From Rikenellaceae bacterium (lineage in GTDB: Bacteria > Bacteroidota > Bacteroidia > Bacteroidales > UBA932): a DNA stretch of 28,482 nucleotides. Position 1 is the stretch's first letter. Every line of letters starts with the position of its first letter. The DNA lies in contig CAAFYX010000068.1 of assembly GCA_900767375.1 (NCBI GenBank), positions 1 to 28,482 of the forward strand, given 5' to 3'. The notes under the pieces were generated by a model. The model was not told where the DNA came from and ran no database searches. It saw only the letters and a program-made list of their open reading frames with translations. Of the stretch, positions 7,728-15,108 are shown piece after piece. The position numbers and the translations under genes were made by a program.

Positions 7728-8687
7728 ATGTACAACGGAGAAAAAATCAATCCGAAGCAGTTCGTAGAATCTGCTATTGCGGAGATCAAGGCCCAGGTAG
7801 GCAACGACACCGTCGTCCTCGGTCTTTCAGGTGGAGTAGACTCCACAGTTACCGCCCTTCTTGTTGACAAGGCCATCGGCCACAACCTCGTCTGCATCTT
7901 CGTGGACCACGGTCTTCTGAGAAAGAACGAGTTCGAGGATGTCCTCGAGAGTTACAAGGGCTTCGGCCTCAACGTCATCGGCGTTCGCGCAGCTGACCGT
8001 TTCTTTGCTGCCTGCAAGGGCATCACCGACCCTGAGCTCAAGCGCAAGGCCATCGGCAAGACCTTCATCGACGTATTCGCTGACGAAGCACGCAAGGTCA
8101 AGGACGCCAAGTGGCTTGCACAGGGTACCATCTGGCCTGACATCGCCGAGTCCATGTCCGACAAGGGCACCATCAAGAGCCACCACAACGTAGGCGGTCT
8201 TCCTGAGGACCTCAACTTCGGTCTTGTCGAGCCTCTCAAGTATCTCTACAAGTACGAAGTCCGCGAAGTCGGTGCCGAGCTCGGTCTCGACCACTACTTC
8301 CTCGGCCGTCATCCTTTCCCGGGTCCGGGTCTCGGAGTACGCTGTCTTGAGGAGCTCACCCCTGAGCGCATCCATATCCTCCAGGAGGCTGACGCAGTGT
8401 TCATCAATGCCCTGCGCCGCGAAGGTCTCTACGACGAGATCTGGCAGGCCGCTGTAGTCCTCCTCCCTGTACGCAGCACCGGTATCAAGGACGGCCGCCG
8501 CACTTACGACAACGTAGTGGCCCTGCGCGCTGTCAACTCAGTGGATGCTGTAACCGCAGAGGTTGTGAACCTCCCGATAGAATTCCTCGTAAAGGTGGCA
8601 GGCGAGATCATCGCCCAGGTGGACGGTGTGAACCGCGTCGTCTACGACGTTTCTCCGAAACCGCCTTCGACCATCGAGTGGGAATAA
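7728..8687 (+). CDS. guaA: GMP synthase, ATP pyrophosphatase subunit only (no glutaminase domain)
   Basis: This domain adenylates XMP and aminates it to GMP. The PP-loop LGLSGGVDSTVTALL lies near residue 32. SHHNVGGLPEDLNFG, GRHPFPGPGLGVR and the C-terminal dimerisation end KPPSTIEWE are all present, so the synthetase half is complete. The class I glutamine amidotransferase domain that usually forms the first 190-200 residues of bacterial GuaA is absent. The protein is 319 aa instead of about 510-525, and guaB ends 12 nt upstream, so no room is left for it. Either a separate glutaminase subunit is encoded elsewhere, as in archaeal two-subunit GMP synthases, or free ammonia is used. Activity is inferred from intact motifs. 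Confidence 0.93.
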   Translation: MYNGEKINPKQFVESAIAEIKAQVGNDTVVLGLSGGVDSTVTALLVDKAIGHNLVCIFVDHGLLRKNEFEDVLESYKGFGLNVIGVRAADRFFAACKGITDPELKRKAIGKTFIDVFADEARKVKDAKWLAQGTIWPDIAESMSDKGTIKSHHNVGGLPEDLNFGLVEPLKYLYKYEVREVGAELGLDHYFLGRHPFPGPGLGVRCLEELTPERIHILQEADAVFINALRREGLYDEIWQAAVVLLPVRSTGIKDGRRTYDNVVALRAVNSVDAVTAEVVNLPIEFLVKVAGEIIAQVDGVNRVVYDVSPKPPSTIEWE

Positions 8688-8688
8688 T

Positions 8689-9168
8689 ATGGACGAATTC
8701 AGGATCGGTCAGGGATATGACGTACACCAGCTGAAGGAAGGACTTCCGATGTGGCTGTGTGGTGTGAGGATCGAGAGTCCGACGGGCTTTGTGGCCCATT
8801 CTGACGGAGACGTCGCGATCCACGCGCTTTGTGACGCACTTCTGGGTGCCCTCGCCCTCGGTGATATCGGTCATCATTTCCCGGACACGTCCGACGAATT
8901 CAAGAATATAGACTCCAAGATCCTTCTCGCGAAAGTGCTTGAACTCGTTCGCGGGAAGGGTTTTGAAATAGGAAACGCCGACATAACCATTGCCCTCCAG
9001 GCGCCGAAGATCGGGAAATATGTTCCTGAAATGCGCAGCACGCTTGCTTCAGTGATGGGAGTCGATGTGGACAAGGTAAGCGTCAAGGCCACCACCACCG
9101 AGCGTCTCGGATTCGTGGGACGCGGGGAAGGCTGCGAAGTCTGGGCGGTGGCGACTGTAATCAGATAA
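8689..9168 (+). CDS. ispF: 2-C-methyl-D-erythritol 2,4-cyclodiphosphate synthase
   Basis: IspF converts CDP-methylerythritol 2-phosphate to the cyclodiphosphate and CMP in the non-mevalonate isoprenoid pathway. The 159-aa protein has the metal-binding GYDVHQL motif (Asp-x-His) near residue 8, AHSDGDVAIHALCDALLGA near 35, the GDIGHHFPDT segment, and the C-terminal ATTTERLGFVGRGEG. Length and motifs are standard for a homotrimeric IspF. It begins 1 nt after the guaA stop, consistent with co-transcription. Confidence 0.96.
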   Translation: MDEFRIGQGYDVHQLKEGLPMWLCGVRIESPTGFVAHSDGDVAIHALCDALLGALALGDIGHHFPDTSDEFKNIDSKILLAKVLELVRGKGFEIGNADITIALQAPKIGKYVPEMRSTLASVMGVDVDKVSVKATTTERLGFVGRGEGCEVWAVATVIR

Positions 9169-9189
9169 TAAACATCAATAAAATTCGAT

Positions 9190-11211
9190 ATGGCAAATTC
9201 AATCAGCGTGCTCAACCACGCAGCAGACAACATCCGCATCCTCGCTGCCGCTGCAGTCGAGAAGGCCAAGTCCGGACATCCGGGCGGCGCAATGGGCGGA
9301 GCTGACTTCATCAACGTCCTTTACTCAGAGTACTTGAACTATGACCCTAAGAATCCGGAGTGGATCGGCCGCGACCGTTTCTTCCTGGATCCGGGCCACA
9401 TGGCACCTATGCTCTATTCAGAGCTCTGCCTCAGCGGAAAGTTCACCCTTGACGAGCTCGCAAACCTCCGTCAGTGGGGCTCCCCTACCACAGGACACCC
9501 TGAGTTCGAGATCGCACGCGGTATCGAGAACACTTCAGGGCCTCTCGGCCAGGGCCACGTCTATGCCATCGGCGCAGCAATAGCAGCCAAGTTCCTTGCC
9601 GCCCGCACCGGCAACCCTACCTTCGCAAAGGAAACCATCTACGCATACATCTCCGACGGCGGTGTCCAGGAGGAAATCTCTCAGGGAGGCGCACGTATCG
9701 CTGCTGTCCTCGGACTCGACAACCTCATCATGTTCTACGACTCCAATGACATCCAGCTCTCCACCGAGACCAAGGAAGTCATGTGCGAGAACACCGCAGC
9801 CAAGTACCGCGCTCTCGGATGGGAAGTCCTCGAGATCAATGGTAACGATGCCGCCCAGATCCGCAGCGCCCTCGACGCAGCAAAGAAGGTCGAAGGCAAG
9901 CCGACCCTTATCATCGGCAAATGCGTAATGGGCAAGGGCGCCCTCAAGGCTGACGGCACCTCATATGAGGCTAACTGCAAGACCCACGGCGCACCTCTGG
10001 GCGGTGATGCTTTCACAAATACCATCAAGAACCTCGGCGGAGACCCTGAGAATCCGTTCCAGATCTTCGCAGACGTAAAGGAACTCTACGCAAACCGCGC
10101 CAAGGAGCTCGAAGGCATCTGCGCTGCAAGATACGCAGAGGAGAAGGCATGGGCTGACGCCAATCCTGAGACTGCAGCAATGCAGGCCGACTGGTTCAGC
10201 GGCAAGGCTCCAAAGATCGACTGGAGCAAGGTTGCCCAGAAGGACAACGATGCTACCCGCTCAGCATCTGCAGCATGCCTTTCAGCACTCGCAGAGCAGG
10301 TTCCTAATATGATCTGCGCATCCGCAGACCTCTCCAACTCAGACAAGACGGACGGCTTCCTCAAGAAGACCCAGGCCCTCAAGGCCGGTGACTTCTCCGG
10401 CGCTTTCTTCCAGGCTGGTGTAGCTGAGCTCACCATGGCCTGCTGCTGCATCGGCATGGCCCTCCATGGTGGTGTCATCCCGGCTTGCGGTACCTTCTTC
10501 GTATTCTCAGACTACATGAAGCCGGCCGTACGTATGGCAGCCCTTATGCAGCTCCCTGTCAAGTTTATCTGGACACACGATGCATTCCGCGTAGGTGAGG
10601 ACGGCCCTACCCATGAGCCTGTCGAGCAGGAGGCACAGATCCGCCTTATGGAGAAACTCAAGAACCACGCTGGAAATCCTTCCATGCTCGTTCTGCGTCC
10701 TGCAGACGCAAAGGAGACCACCGAGGCATGGGCTCTTGCAATGGCCAACACCAAGACTCCTTCAGCCCTTATCCTTTCACGTCAGAACATCAACAACCTT
10801 CCTGAGGGCAACGATTACAGCAATGTTGCGAAGGGCGGTTACGTTGTTGCCGGTTCTGATGAGAACCCTGACGTCATCCTCGTGGCTACAGGTTCAGAGG
10901 TCAGCACCCTCGTAGCAGGCGCTGCCCTCCTCCGTGCTGATGGCAAGAAGGTACGCATCGTTTCCGTCCCTTCAGAGGGTCTCTTCCGTCTCCAGAGCAA
11001 GGAGTATCAGAAGTCAGTCCTTCCTCAGGGTGTGAAGAAGTTCGGTCTCACCGCCGGTCTTCCTGTAAACCTTCTCGGTCTCGTTCCGGAGGCTGAGGGT
11101 ACCATCTGGGGACTCGAGTCATTCGGCTTCTCCGCACCTTACAAGGTACTCGACGAGAAGCTCGGATACACCGCAGAGAACGTCTACGCACAGGTCAACA
11201 AGCTTTTCTAG
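9190..11211 (+). CDS. tkt: Transketolase
   Basis: Transketolase moves two-carbon units between sugar phosphates in the pentose phosphate pathway using thiamine diphosphate. The protein is a full-length single chain of 673 aa: an N-terminal ThDP-binding half (KSGHPGGAMGGADF near residue 27, GPLGQGHVYAIG near 117, YISDGGVQEEIS near 152) and a C-terminal half with the pyrimidine-binding region and THDAFRVGEDGPTHEPVEQ. Gene spacing (21 nt after ispF) places it at the end of the guaB-guaA-ispF-tkt unit. It uses a narrow set of codons (CTC, AAG, ATC, GAG), which suits strong expression. An intrinsic terminator follows 24 nt downstream. Confidence 0.96.
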   Translation: MANSISVLNHAADNIRILAAAAVEKAKSGHPGGAMGGADFINVLYSEYLNYDPKNPEWIGRDRFFLDPGHMAPMLYSELCLSGKFTLDELANLRQWGSPTTGHPEFEIARGIENTSGPLGQGHVYAIGAAIAAKFLAARTGNPTFAKETIYAYISDGGVQEEISQGGARIAAVLGLDNLIMFYDSNDIQLSTETKEVMCENTAAKYRALGWEVLEINGNDAAQIRSALDAAKKVEGKPTLIIGKCVMGKGALKADGTSYEANCKTHGAPLGGDAFTNTIKNLGGDPENPFQIFADVKELYANRAKELEGICAARYAEEKAWADANPETAAMQADWFSGKAPKIDWSKVAQKDNDATRSASAACLSALAEQVPNMICASADLSNSDKTDGFLKKTQALKAGDFSGAFFQAGVAELTMACCCIGMALHGGVIPACGTFFVFSDYMKPAVRMAALMQLPVKFIWTHDAFRVGEDGPTHEPVEQEAQIRLMEKLKNHAGNPSMLVLRPADAKETTEAWALAMANTKTPSALILSRQNINNLPEGNDYSNVAKGGYVVAGSDENPDVILVATGSEVSTLVAGAALLRADGKKVRIVSVPSEGLFRLQSKEYQKSVLPQGVKKFGLTAGLPVNLLGLVPEAEGTIWGLESFGFSAPYKVLDEKLGYTAENVYAQVNKLF

Positions 11212-11235
11212 AAGACCTGTCACTATATCCTTGAG

Positions 11236-11264
11236 GAGCAGCCGGAAACCCGGCTGCTCTTTTT
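11236..11264 (+). terminator. Intrinsic terminator after tkt
   Basis: A perfect 10-bp stem, GAGCAGCCGG (11236-11245) with CCGGCTGCTC (11250-11259), closes the loop AAAC and is followed by five T (11260-11264). It ends the guaB-guaA-ispF-tkt transcript. Confidence 0.9.
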
Positions 11265-11276
11265 CATCATTATTCA

Positions 11277-11306
11277 TTGTTAATCTATGATTATTTTGCA
11301 TATTTG
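11277..11306 (+). promoter_or_regulatory. Probable promoter of the redox gene pair
   Basis: TTG (11277-11279) is followed after 19 nt by CATATTTG (11299-11306), one mismatch from TAnnTTTG. The predicted start of transcription falls around 11312, about 20 nt before the ATG at 11331. Confidence 0.5.
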
Positions 11307-11330
11307 AATCATTAATAACCTATTCCCCGT

Positions 11331-12824
11331 ATGCTCAGAAAAGTAAGAATCATTCTGGCCGTGCTGTTCTTTGCAGGGATAACCCTCCTGCTGGCAGGCA
11401 TAGGCAACCAATGGTGGGGATGGATGGCCAAACTCCAGTTCCTCCCATCATGTCTGGCTCTCAACTTCGCCGTCATCATCGGCATCGTTCTCCTGACAAT
11501 CCTTTTCGGACGGATCTACTGCTCAGTCATATGCCCCATGGGAGTATTCCAGGACATCGTGATCTGGATACGCAGGCAGGCGGGCCTTCGCCTGCACAAG
11601 ATCAACGAACGCAGGCTCCGCAAGTACGCCGCCGACAAGAAAGCCGGCAAGGACGTCGAGAAGCCATCGACCATCAAGCGTGAGGTAAAGCACTTCGAGT
11701 TCAACAAGGAACGCTGGTGGGTCCGTTATCCGGTATTGGCCCTGACCATTGCGGCCATTTTCGCCGGCCTTCAGATTGTGGTCGCCCTCATTGCACCGTA
11801 CAGCGCTTATGGCAGGATGGTGCGTACTGCGGTGGGCACCGGCAGCGGCGAGTCCCTCGCTCCTGCATTGATCATCACTGCGGTGGTGACTTTCGTGGTC
11901 ATTGTCCTGTGCGCCTGGCTCTGGGGCCGCGCCTGGTGCAATACCGTCTGCCCGGTAGGAACCGTCCTGGGCCTGGTCGGCAGACACCCGCTTATGCACA
12001 TAAAGATCGACGAAAGCAAATGTGCGGCCTGCGGAAGATGCGGCCGCGGCTGCAAGTCTTCCTGCATCGACATGGACGCCCACACCGTCGATTACAGCCG
12101 CTGCGTCGACTGCTTCGACTGCATCGGCCGATGCAAGGAGCACGCCATCACCTACGGATTCGGAAAGCCGGAGGCCAAGTCATCCGATGCCACCGAAACC
12201 CCTGACAACGGCCGCAGGAACTTCATCCTGACCACAGCCATCCTCGGTGGCGCCGCCATCACCGCCAAGGCTCAGGAGGCGCACCTCGACGGAGGCCTCG
12301 CAGAAATCGTCCCTAAGACCAATCCTGCACGCGCGGGCCGCCTGGTGCCGCCGGGAGCCGGAAGCGTGGCGGATTTCTATTCCAAGTGCACAGCCTGCCA
12401 GCTCTGCGTAAGCAACTGTCCGAACCACATCCTCCGCCCATCCACCGACCTGAAGCATCTCCTCCAGCCGGAGATGGGATATGAGAACGGATTCTGCCGC
12501 CCTGAGTGCACCGTCTGCTCGGAGATCTGCCCTTCAGGCGCCATCAAGCCTGTCACACGCGAGCAGAAAGTCGCAACACACATCGGTACTGCTACTGTCA
12601 ACCTTGATCTCTGTATCTTGGCAACGGGTCAGGATGCCTGTGCAAGCTGCAGCTCCCACTGCCCTACCGGTGCCATCCGTATAGTGACCGATGAAAACAG
12701 CGGCCGCAGGGTTCCGGCCGTTTCTGAAGAAATCTGTATCGGCTGCGGTGCATGCGAATTCCTCTGCCCTAGCCGTCCTATCAGTGCAATAACAGTTAAC
12801 GGACTTGCAGAACACCATGAATAG
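11331..12824 (+). CDS. NapH/NapG-like fused membrane polyferredoxin
   Basis: This 497-aa electron-transfer protein combines two parts. The first resembles NapH/NosR/CcoG: four transmembrane stretches, two CxxxCP motifs (IYCSVICPMG near 65; AWCNTVCPVG near 203), and a cytoplasmic ferredoxin with CAACGRCGRGC and CVDCFDCIGRC. The second resembles NapG: a twin-arginine-like segment, NGRRNFILTTAILGG (about 292-306), then GRLVPPGAG and ferredoxin clusters CTACQLCVSNCP, CTVCSEICPSG, CASCSSHCPTG and CIGCGACEFLCP. The likely role is passing quinol-derived electrons to a partner outside the cytoplasm. The aldo/keto reductase gene overlaps its 3' end by 8 nt, making that protein the obvious partner. No nitrate reductase gene is present, so napGH names are not assigned. 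Confidence 0.85.
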   Translation: MLRKVRIILAVLFFAGITLLLAGIGNQWWGWMAKLQFLPSCLALNFAVIIGIVLLTILFGRIYCSVICPMGVFQDIVIWIRRQAGLRLHKINERRLRKYAADKKAGKDVEKPSTIKREVKHFEFNKERWWVRYPVLALTIAAIFAGLQIVVALIAPYSAYGRMVRTAVGTGSGESLAPALIITAVVTFVVIVLCAWLWGRAWCNTVCPVGTVLGLVGRHPLMHIKIDESKCAACGRCGRGCKSSCIDMDAHTVDYSRCVDCFDCIGRCKEHAITYGFGKPEAKSSDATETPDNGRRNFILTTAILGGAAITAKAQEAHLDGGLAEIVPKTNPARAGRLVPPGAGSVADFYSKCTACQLCVSNCPNHILRPSTDLKHLLQPEMGYENGFCRPECTVCSEICPSGAIKPVTREQKVATHIGTATVNLDLCILATGQDACASCSSHCPTGAIRIVTDENSGRRVPAVSEEICIGCGACEFLCPSRPISAITVNGLAEHHE

Positions 12825-14145
12825 AAGAGATTTTATAAAGAAGGCCGGAATGGGCTCAGCAGCCCTCGGACTTGCAGCCTGCACCCCAAAGGCTGGAAAG
12901 GAAAAAGAAAGCTTCAGCAACACATACAACACCGACATCTCATCCTGCGGAAACGTAGTGCAGCATCTGGACGGAATCGGACTTCTGGGCTACGGCTCAA
13001 TGAGACTCGACTCCTACAAGGACGAGAACGGCAAGGACGTTTTCAACCAGGAGAAGATGACCTCCATGATCGAAATAGCAATGGCCCACGGCATAAACTA
13101 TTTCGACACAGCCCCGGCTTATCTCGAAGGCCAGAGCGAGACTCTCACAGCCAACGCCCTTGCAAGCTTCCCGCGCGAGAGCTACAGGATAGCCACAAAG
13201 GCTTCCACCCAGGGAATGTCCGGCGAAGAGGCCGAAAAGGCCGGACGGGAGATGTTCAAGAACTCCTTCATCAACTTCAGGACCGACTACATCGACTACT
13301 ATCTGATGCACGGACTAAGCTCGGCCAAGGACTTTGAGAGCCGTTTCTCAGGACTGATCGACATGTATCTGGAGGCACGCAGCCAGGGACGGATCCGCAA
13401 CCTCGGATTCTCATTCCACGGCAGCCGGGACGGGTTCCTGAGCCTGATGGAACTGCACGAGAAATACCACTGGGACTTCGTCCAGATACAGTTGAACTAT
13501 GTGGACTGGAACCGCGATGCGGAGTTCCTCTACAACGAGCTGGACAAGAGGGAGATCCCTATCATCATTATGGAGCCTCTGCTCGGCGGACGCCTCTCGA
13601 ACGTCCCTGCAGCCATATTTGACGAGCTCAAGTCACGTGACCCGGAGGCCACCATCGCTTCATGGGCCTTCCGTTTCGTCGCTACACATCCTAGGATCGC
13701 TGTAGTGCTGAGCGGCATGTCGGAAATGGAACATCTGACAGACAATATCAGGACATTCAGTGATTTCAAACCATGCAGCGAAGAGGAACTGGAGTTCCTC
13801 AAGGGCATCGGCGAGAAGATAATGAAATATCCTGTCATCGAGTGCACAGGCTGCCAGTACTGCATGCCTTGCCCTTACGGAATAGACATCCCGGGCATCT
13901 TCAAGTTCTACAACAACGAGGTGAATGCCGGAACTTACGTAACCAGCAAGGAGCAGGAGGATTATGCACGCGCCCGCCGCAAGTATCTGGCCGCATACAA
14001 CAAGGCCATTCCTACCATACGCCAGGCAGACCACTGCATCTCCTGCGGAAAATGCGCCAAGCGCTGTCCGCAGCAGATATTCATCCCGCGCCAGCTAAGA
14101 CGCATCAACGACTATCTGGAAAGTCTGAAACAGGAAACTCTATAG
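12817..14145 (+). CDS. Aldo/keto reductase with C-terminal 4Fe-4S domain and Tat/lipoprotein-like signal
   Basis: A 442-aa oxidoreductase. The N-terminus MNRRDFIKKAG is a twin-arginine motif, followed by a short hydrophobic stretch ending in a lipobox-like LGLAAC. The body is an aldo/keto reductase barrel: GYGSMRLDSY, the Asp and Tyr of FDTAPAYLEGQSE, the Lys of IATKAST and the His of YYLMHGLSS. The tail holds two Cys clusters, CTGCQYCMPCPYG (about residues 344-356) and CISCGKCAKRCP (about 408-419). The ATG at 12817 was chosen over the one at 12805 because it opens directly with the RR motif and gives an 8-nt overlap with the polyferredoxin gene. The substrate is unknown; coupling to the membrane polyferredoxin is inferred from gene order. 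Confidence 0.85.
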   Translation: MNRRDFIKKAGMGSAALGLAACTPKAGKEKESFSNTYNTDISSCGNVVQHLDGIGLLGYGSMRLDSYKDENGKDVFNQEKMTSMIEIAMAHGINYFDTAPAYLEGQSETLTANALASFPRESYRIATKASTQGMSGEEAEKAGREMFKNSFINFRTDYIDYYLMHGLSSAKDFESRFSGLIDMYLEARSQGRIRNLGFSFHGSRDGFLSLMELHEKYHWDFVQIQLNYVDWNRDAEFLYNELDKREIPIIIMEPLLGGRLSNVPAAIFDELKSRDPEATIASWAFRFVATHPRIAVVLSGMSEMEHLTDNIRTFSDFKPCSEEELEFLKGIGEKIMKYPVIECTGCQYCMPCPYGIDIPGIFKFYNNEVNAGTYVTSKEQEDYARARRKYLAAYNKAIPTIRQADHCISCGKCAKRCPQQIFIPRQLRRINDYLESLKQETL

Positions 14146-14802
14146 AGACAAGCGGCATACCTCGGGTGTGCCGCTTTCCGGTCTATAGCACAGCGCACAT
14201 TCGTACCCGTTGAAAGAATCCGGCGCCACAAAGGAGAAGCCCCCGTCCGGAGCACCCGATATGACGGAATACCCGCCCGCATCGGACGAGATGGCAAAAG
14301 AGTTCGGAGCAAGGGACATCCCCAGCCCCGTAGCCTTCATATAGCTTTCCTTGAGGGTCCAATAATGGAAGAACTCCTTAAGCCGCACATCCTGCCCTTC
14401 CTTCAGCATTATCGCTTCATATTCCACAGGACTGAAGAAACGCCTGGCCACCGCCAGGTCGATTTCCGCCACCTCCTCTATGTCACAGCCCACCTCCCTG
14501 TCAGAAAATGCCACCGCCACCTTTGACGAGGAATGCGATATGTTGAAATGGATATCCGGAGCATTCAGAAAGAACGGTTTCCCCTTGTCTGTATGGCCAT
14601 ATGACATATCGCTCTCGTAGAAACCGAATGCACGGAGTCCCCTGTCCAGAAGCGCAGTAGCGCCCAGACTCAGGTTGCGGTCCTTCCTGAAACGGAAGGA
14701 GTCGGCAGCCGCCCTGCGTTCCGAAGATGCGCTGTCATAAAGCAGGTCATACACTGCAGGGTTGTCCAGCGGCAGGACATCAGCAAGCAGAAGCTTTATC
14801 AT
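14140..14802 (-). CDS. Sfp-type 4'-phosphopantetheinyl transferase
   Basis: This enzyme transfers phosphopantetheine from coenzyme A to the Ser of carrier domains, making apo-NRPS active. The 220-aa protein has the Sfp-family Mg-binding motif VGCDIEEV and the second signature WTLKESYMKATGLGM, preceded by the FNISHSS substrate-binding segment. The ATG at 14802 (MIKLLLADV) is chosen because it overlaps the STAS gene stop as ATGA; an upstream in-frame ATG would add 22 residues inside the STAS gene. It is the last gene of the NRPS operon and is the natural activator of the three T domains, although it may also serve other carrier proteins. It ends head-on against the aldo/keto reductase gene. Confidence 0.93.
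   Translation of the reverse strand: MIKLLLADVLPLDNPAVYDLLYDSASSERRAAADSFRFRKDRNLSLGATALLDRGLRAFGFYESDMSYGHTDKGKPFFLNAPDIHFNISHSSSKVAVAFSDREVGCDIEEVAEIDLAVARRFFSPVEYEAIMLKEGQDVRLKEFFHYWTLKESYMKATGLGMSLAPNSFAISSDAGGYSVISGAPDGGFSFVAPDSFNGYECALCYRPESGTPEVCRLSL
14150..14176. terminator. Strong hairpin between convergent genes, possible bidirectional terminator
   Basis: A 12-bp stem with one G-T pair, 14150-14161 with 14165-14176, encloses the triloop TCG. It lies 5 nt past the aldo/keto reductase stop and within the last codons of the PPTase gene. There is no T-tract on either side, so it would be an atypical terminator. It is the only candidate signal between these convergent transcripts. Confidence 0.4.
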
Positions 14803-15101
14803 TTCGCTCTGATATCCAGTTTCTTGTCGATGTTTGTCATCTTGAAGATGCTCATCACGGTAGGGCACACGTTAATTACGGCAAAGCCTGCGCCGAGAGA
14901 CTTGGCCTTCTTCTGGGCGGCAAGCACCGCGCGCAGCCCGGCGGAAGACATATATTCCACCAGATCGAAGTCAAGCACAAGTTCACCGGCCTCGATCACT
15001 TCTTCGACCATAGCCACAAGCTCGGGAGAGGAAGTAGTATCCAGCCAGCCTTCAGGGGCGAACGTCACCGTTCCGTTTTCAACAGTTTTGGAAATTTTCA
15101 T
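14799..15101 (-). CDS. STAS-domain anti-anti-sigma factor-like protein
   Basis: A 100-aa single STAS domain of the SpoIIAA/RsbV type. The phosphorylation loop reads VEYMSSAGLRAVL; Ser53 aligns with the Ser phosphorylated in RsbV and SpoIIAA. In known systems an RsbW-like kinase phosphorylates this Ser, a PP2C phosphatase removes the phosphate, and only the dephosphorylated form captures the kinase or another target. Both antagonists are fused in the gene 7 nt upstream, so the pairing is strongly suggested. The gene overlaps the PPTase start by 4 nt (ATGA). The final target of the switch is not visible, as no sigma factor is encoded nearby. Confidence 0.9.
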   Translation of the reverse strand: MKISKTVENGTVTFAPEGWLDTTSSPELVAMVEEVIEAGELVLDFDLVEYMSSAGLRAVLAAQKKAKSLGAGFAVINVCPTVMSIFKMTNIDKKLDIRAK

Positions 15102-15108
15102 ATTTATG

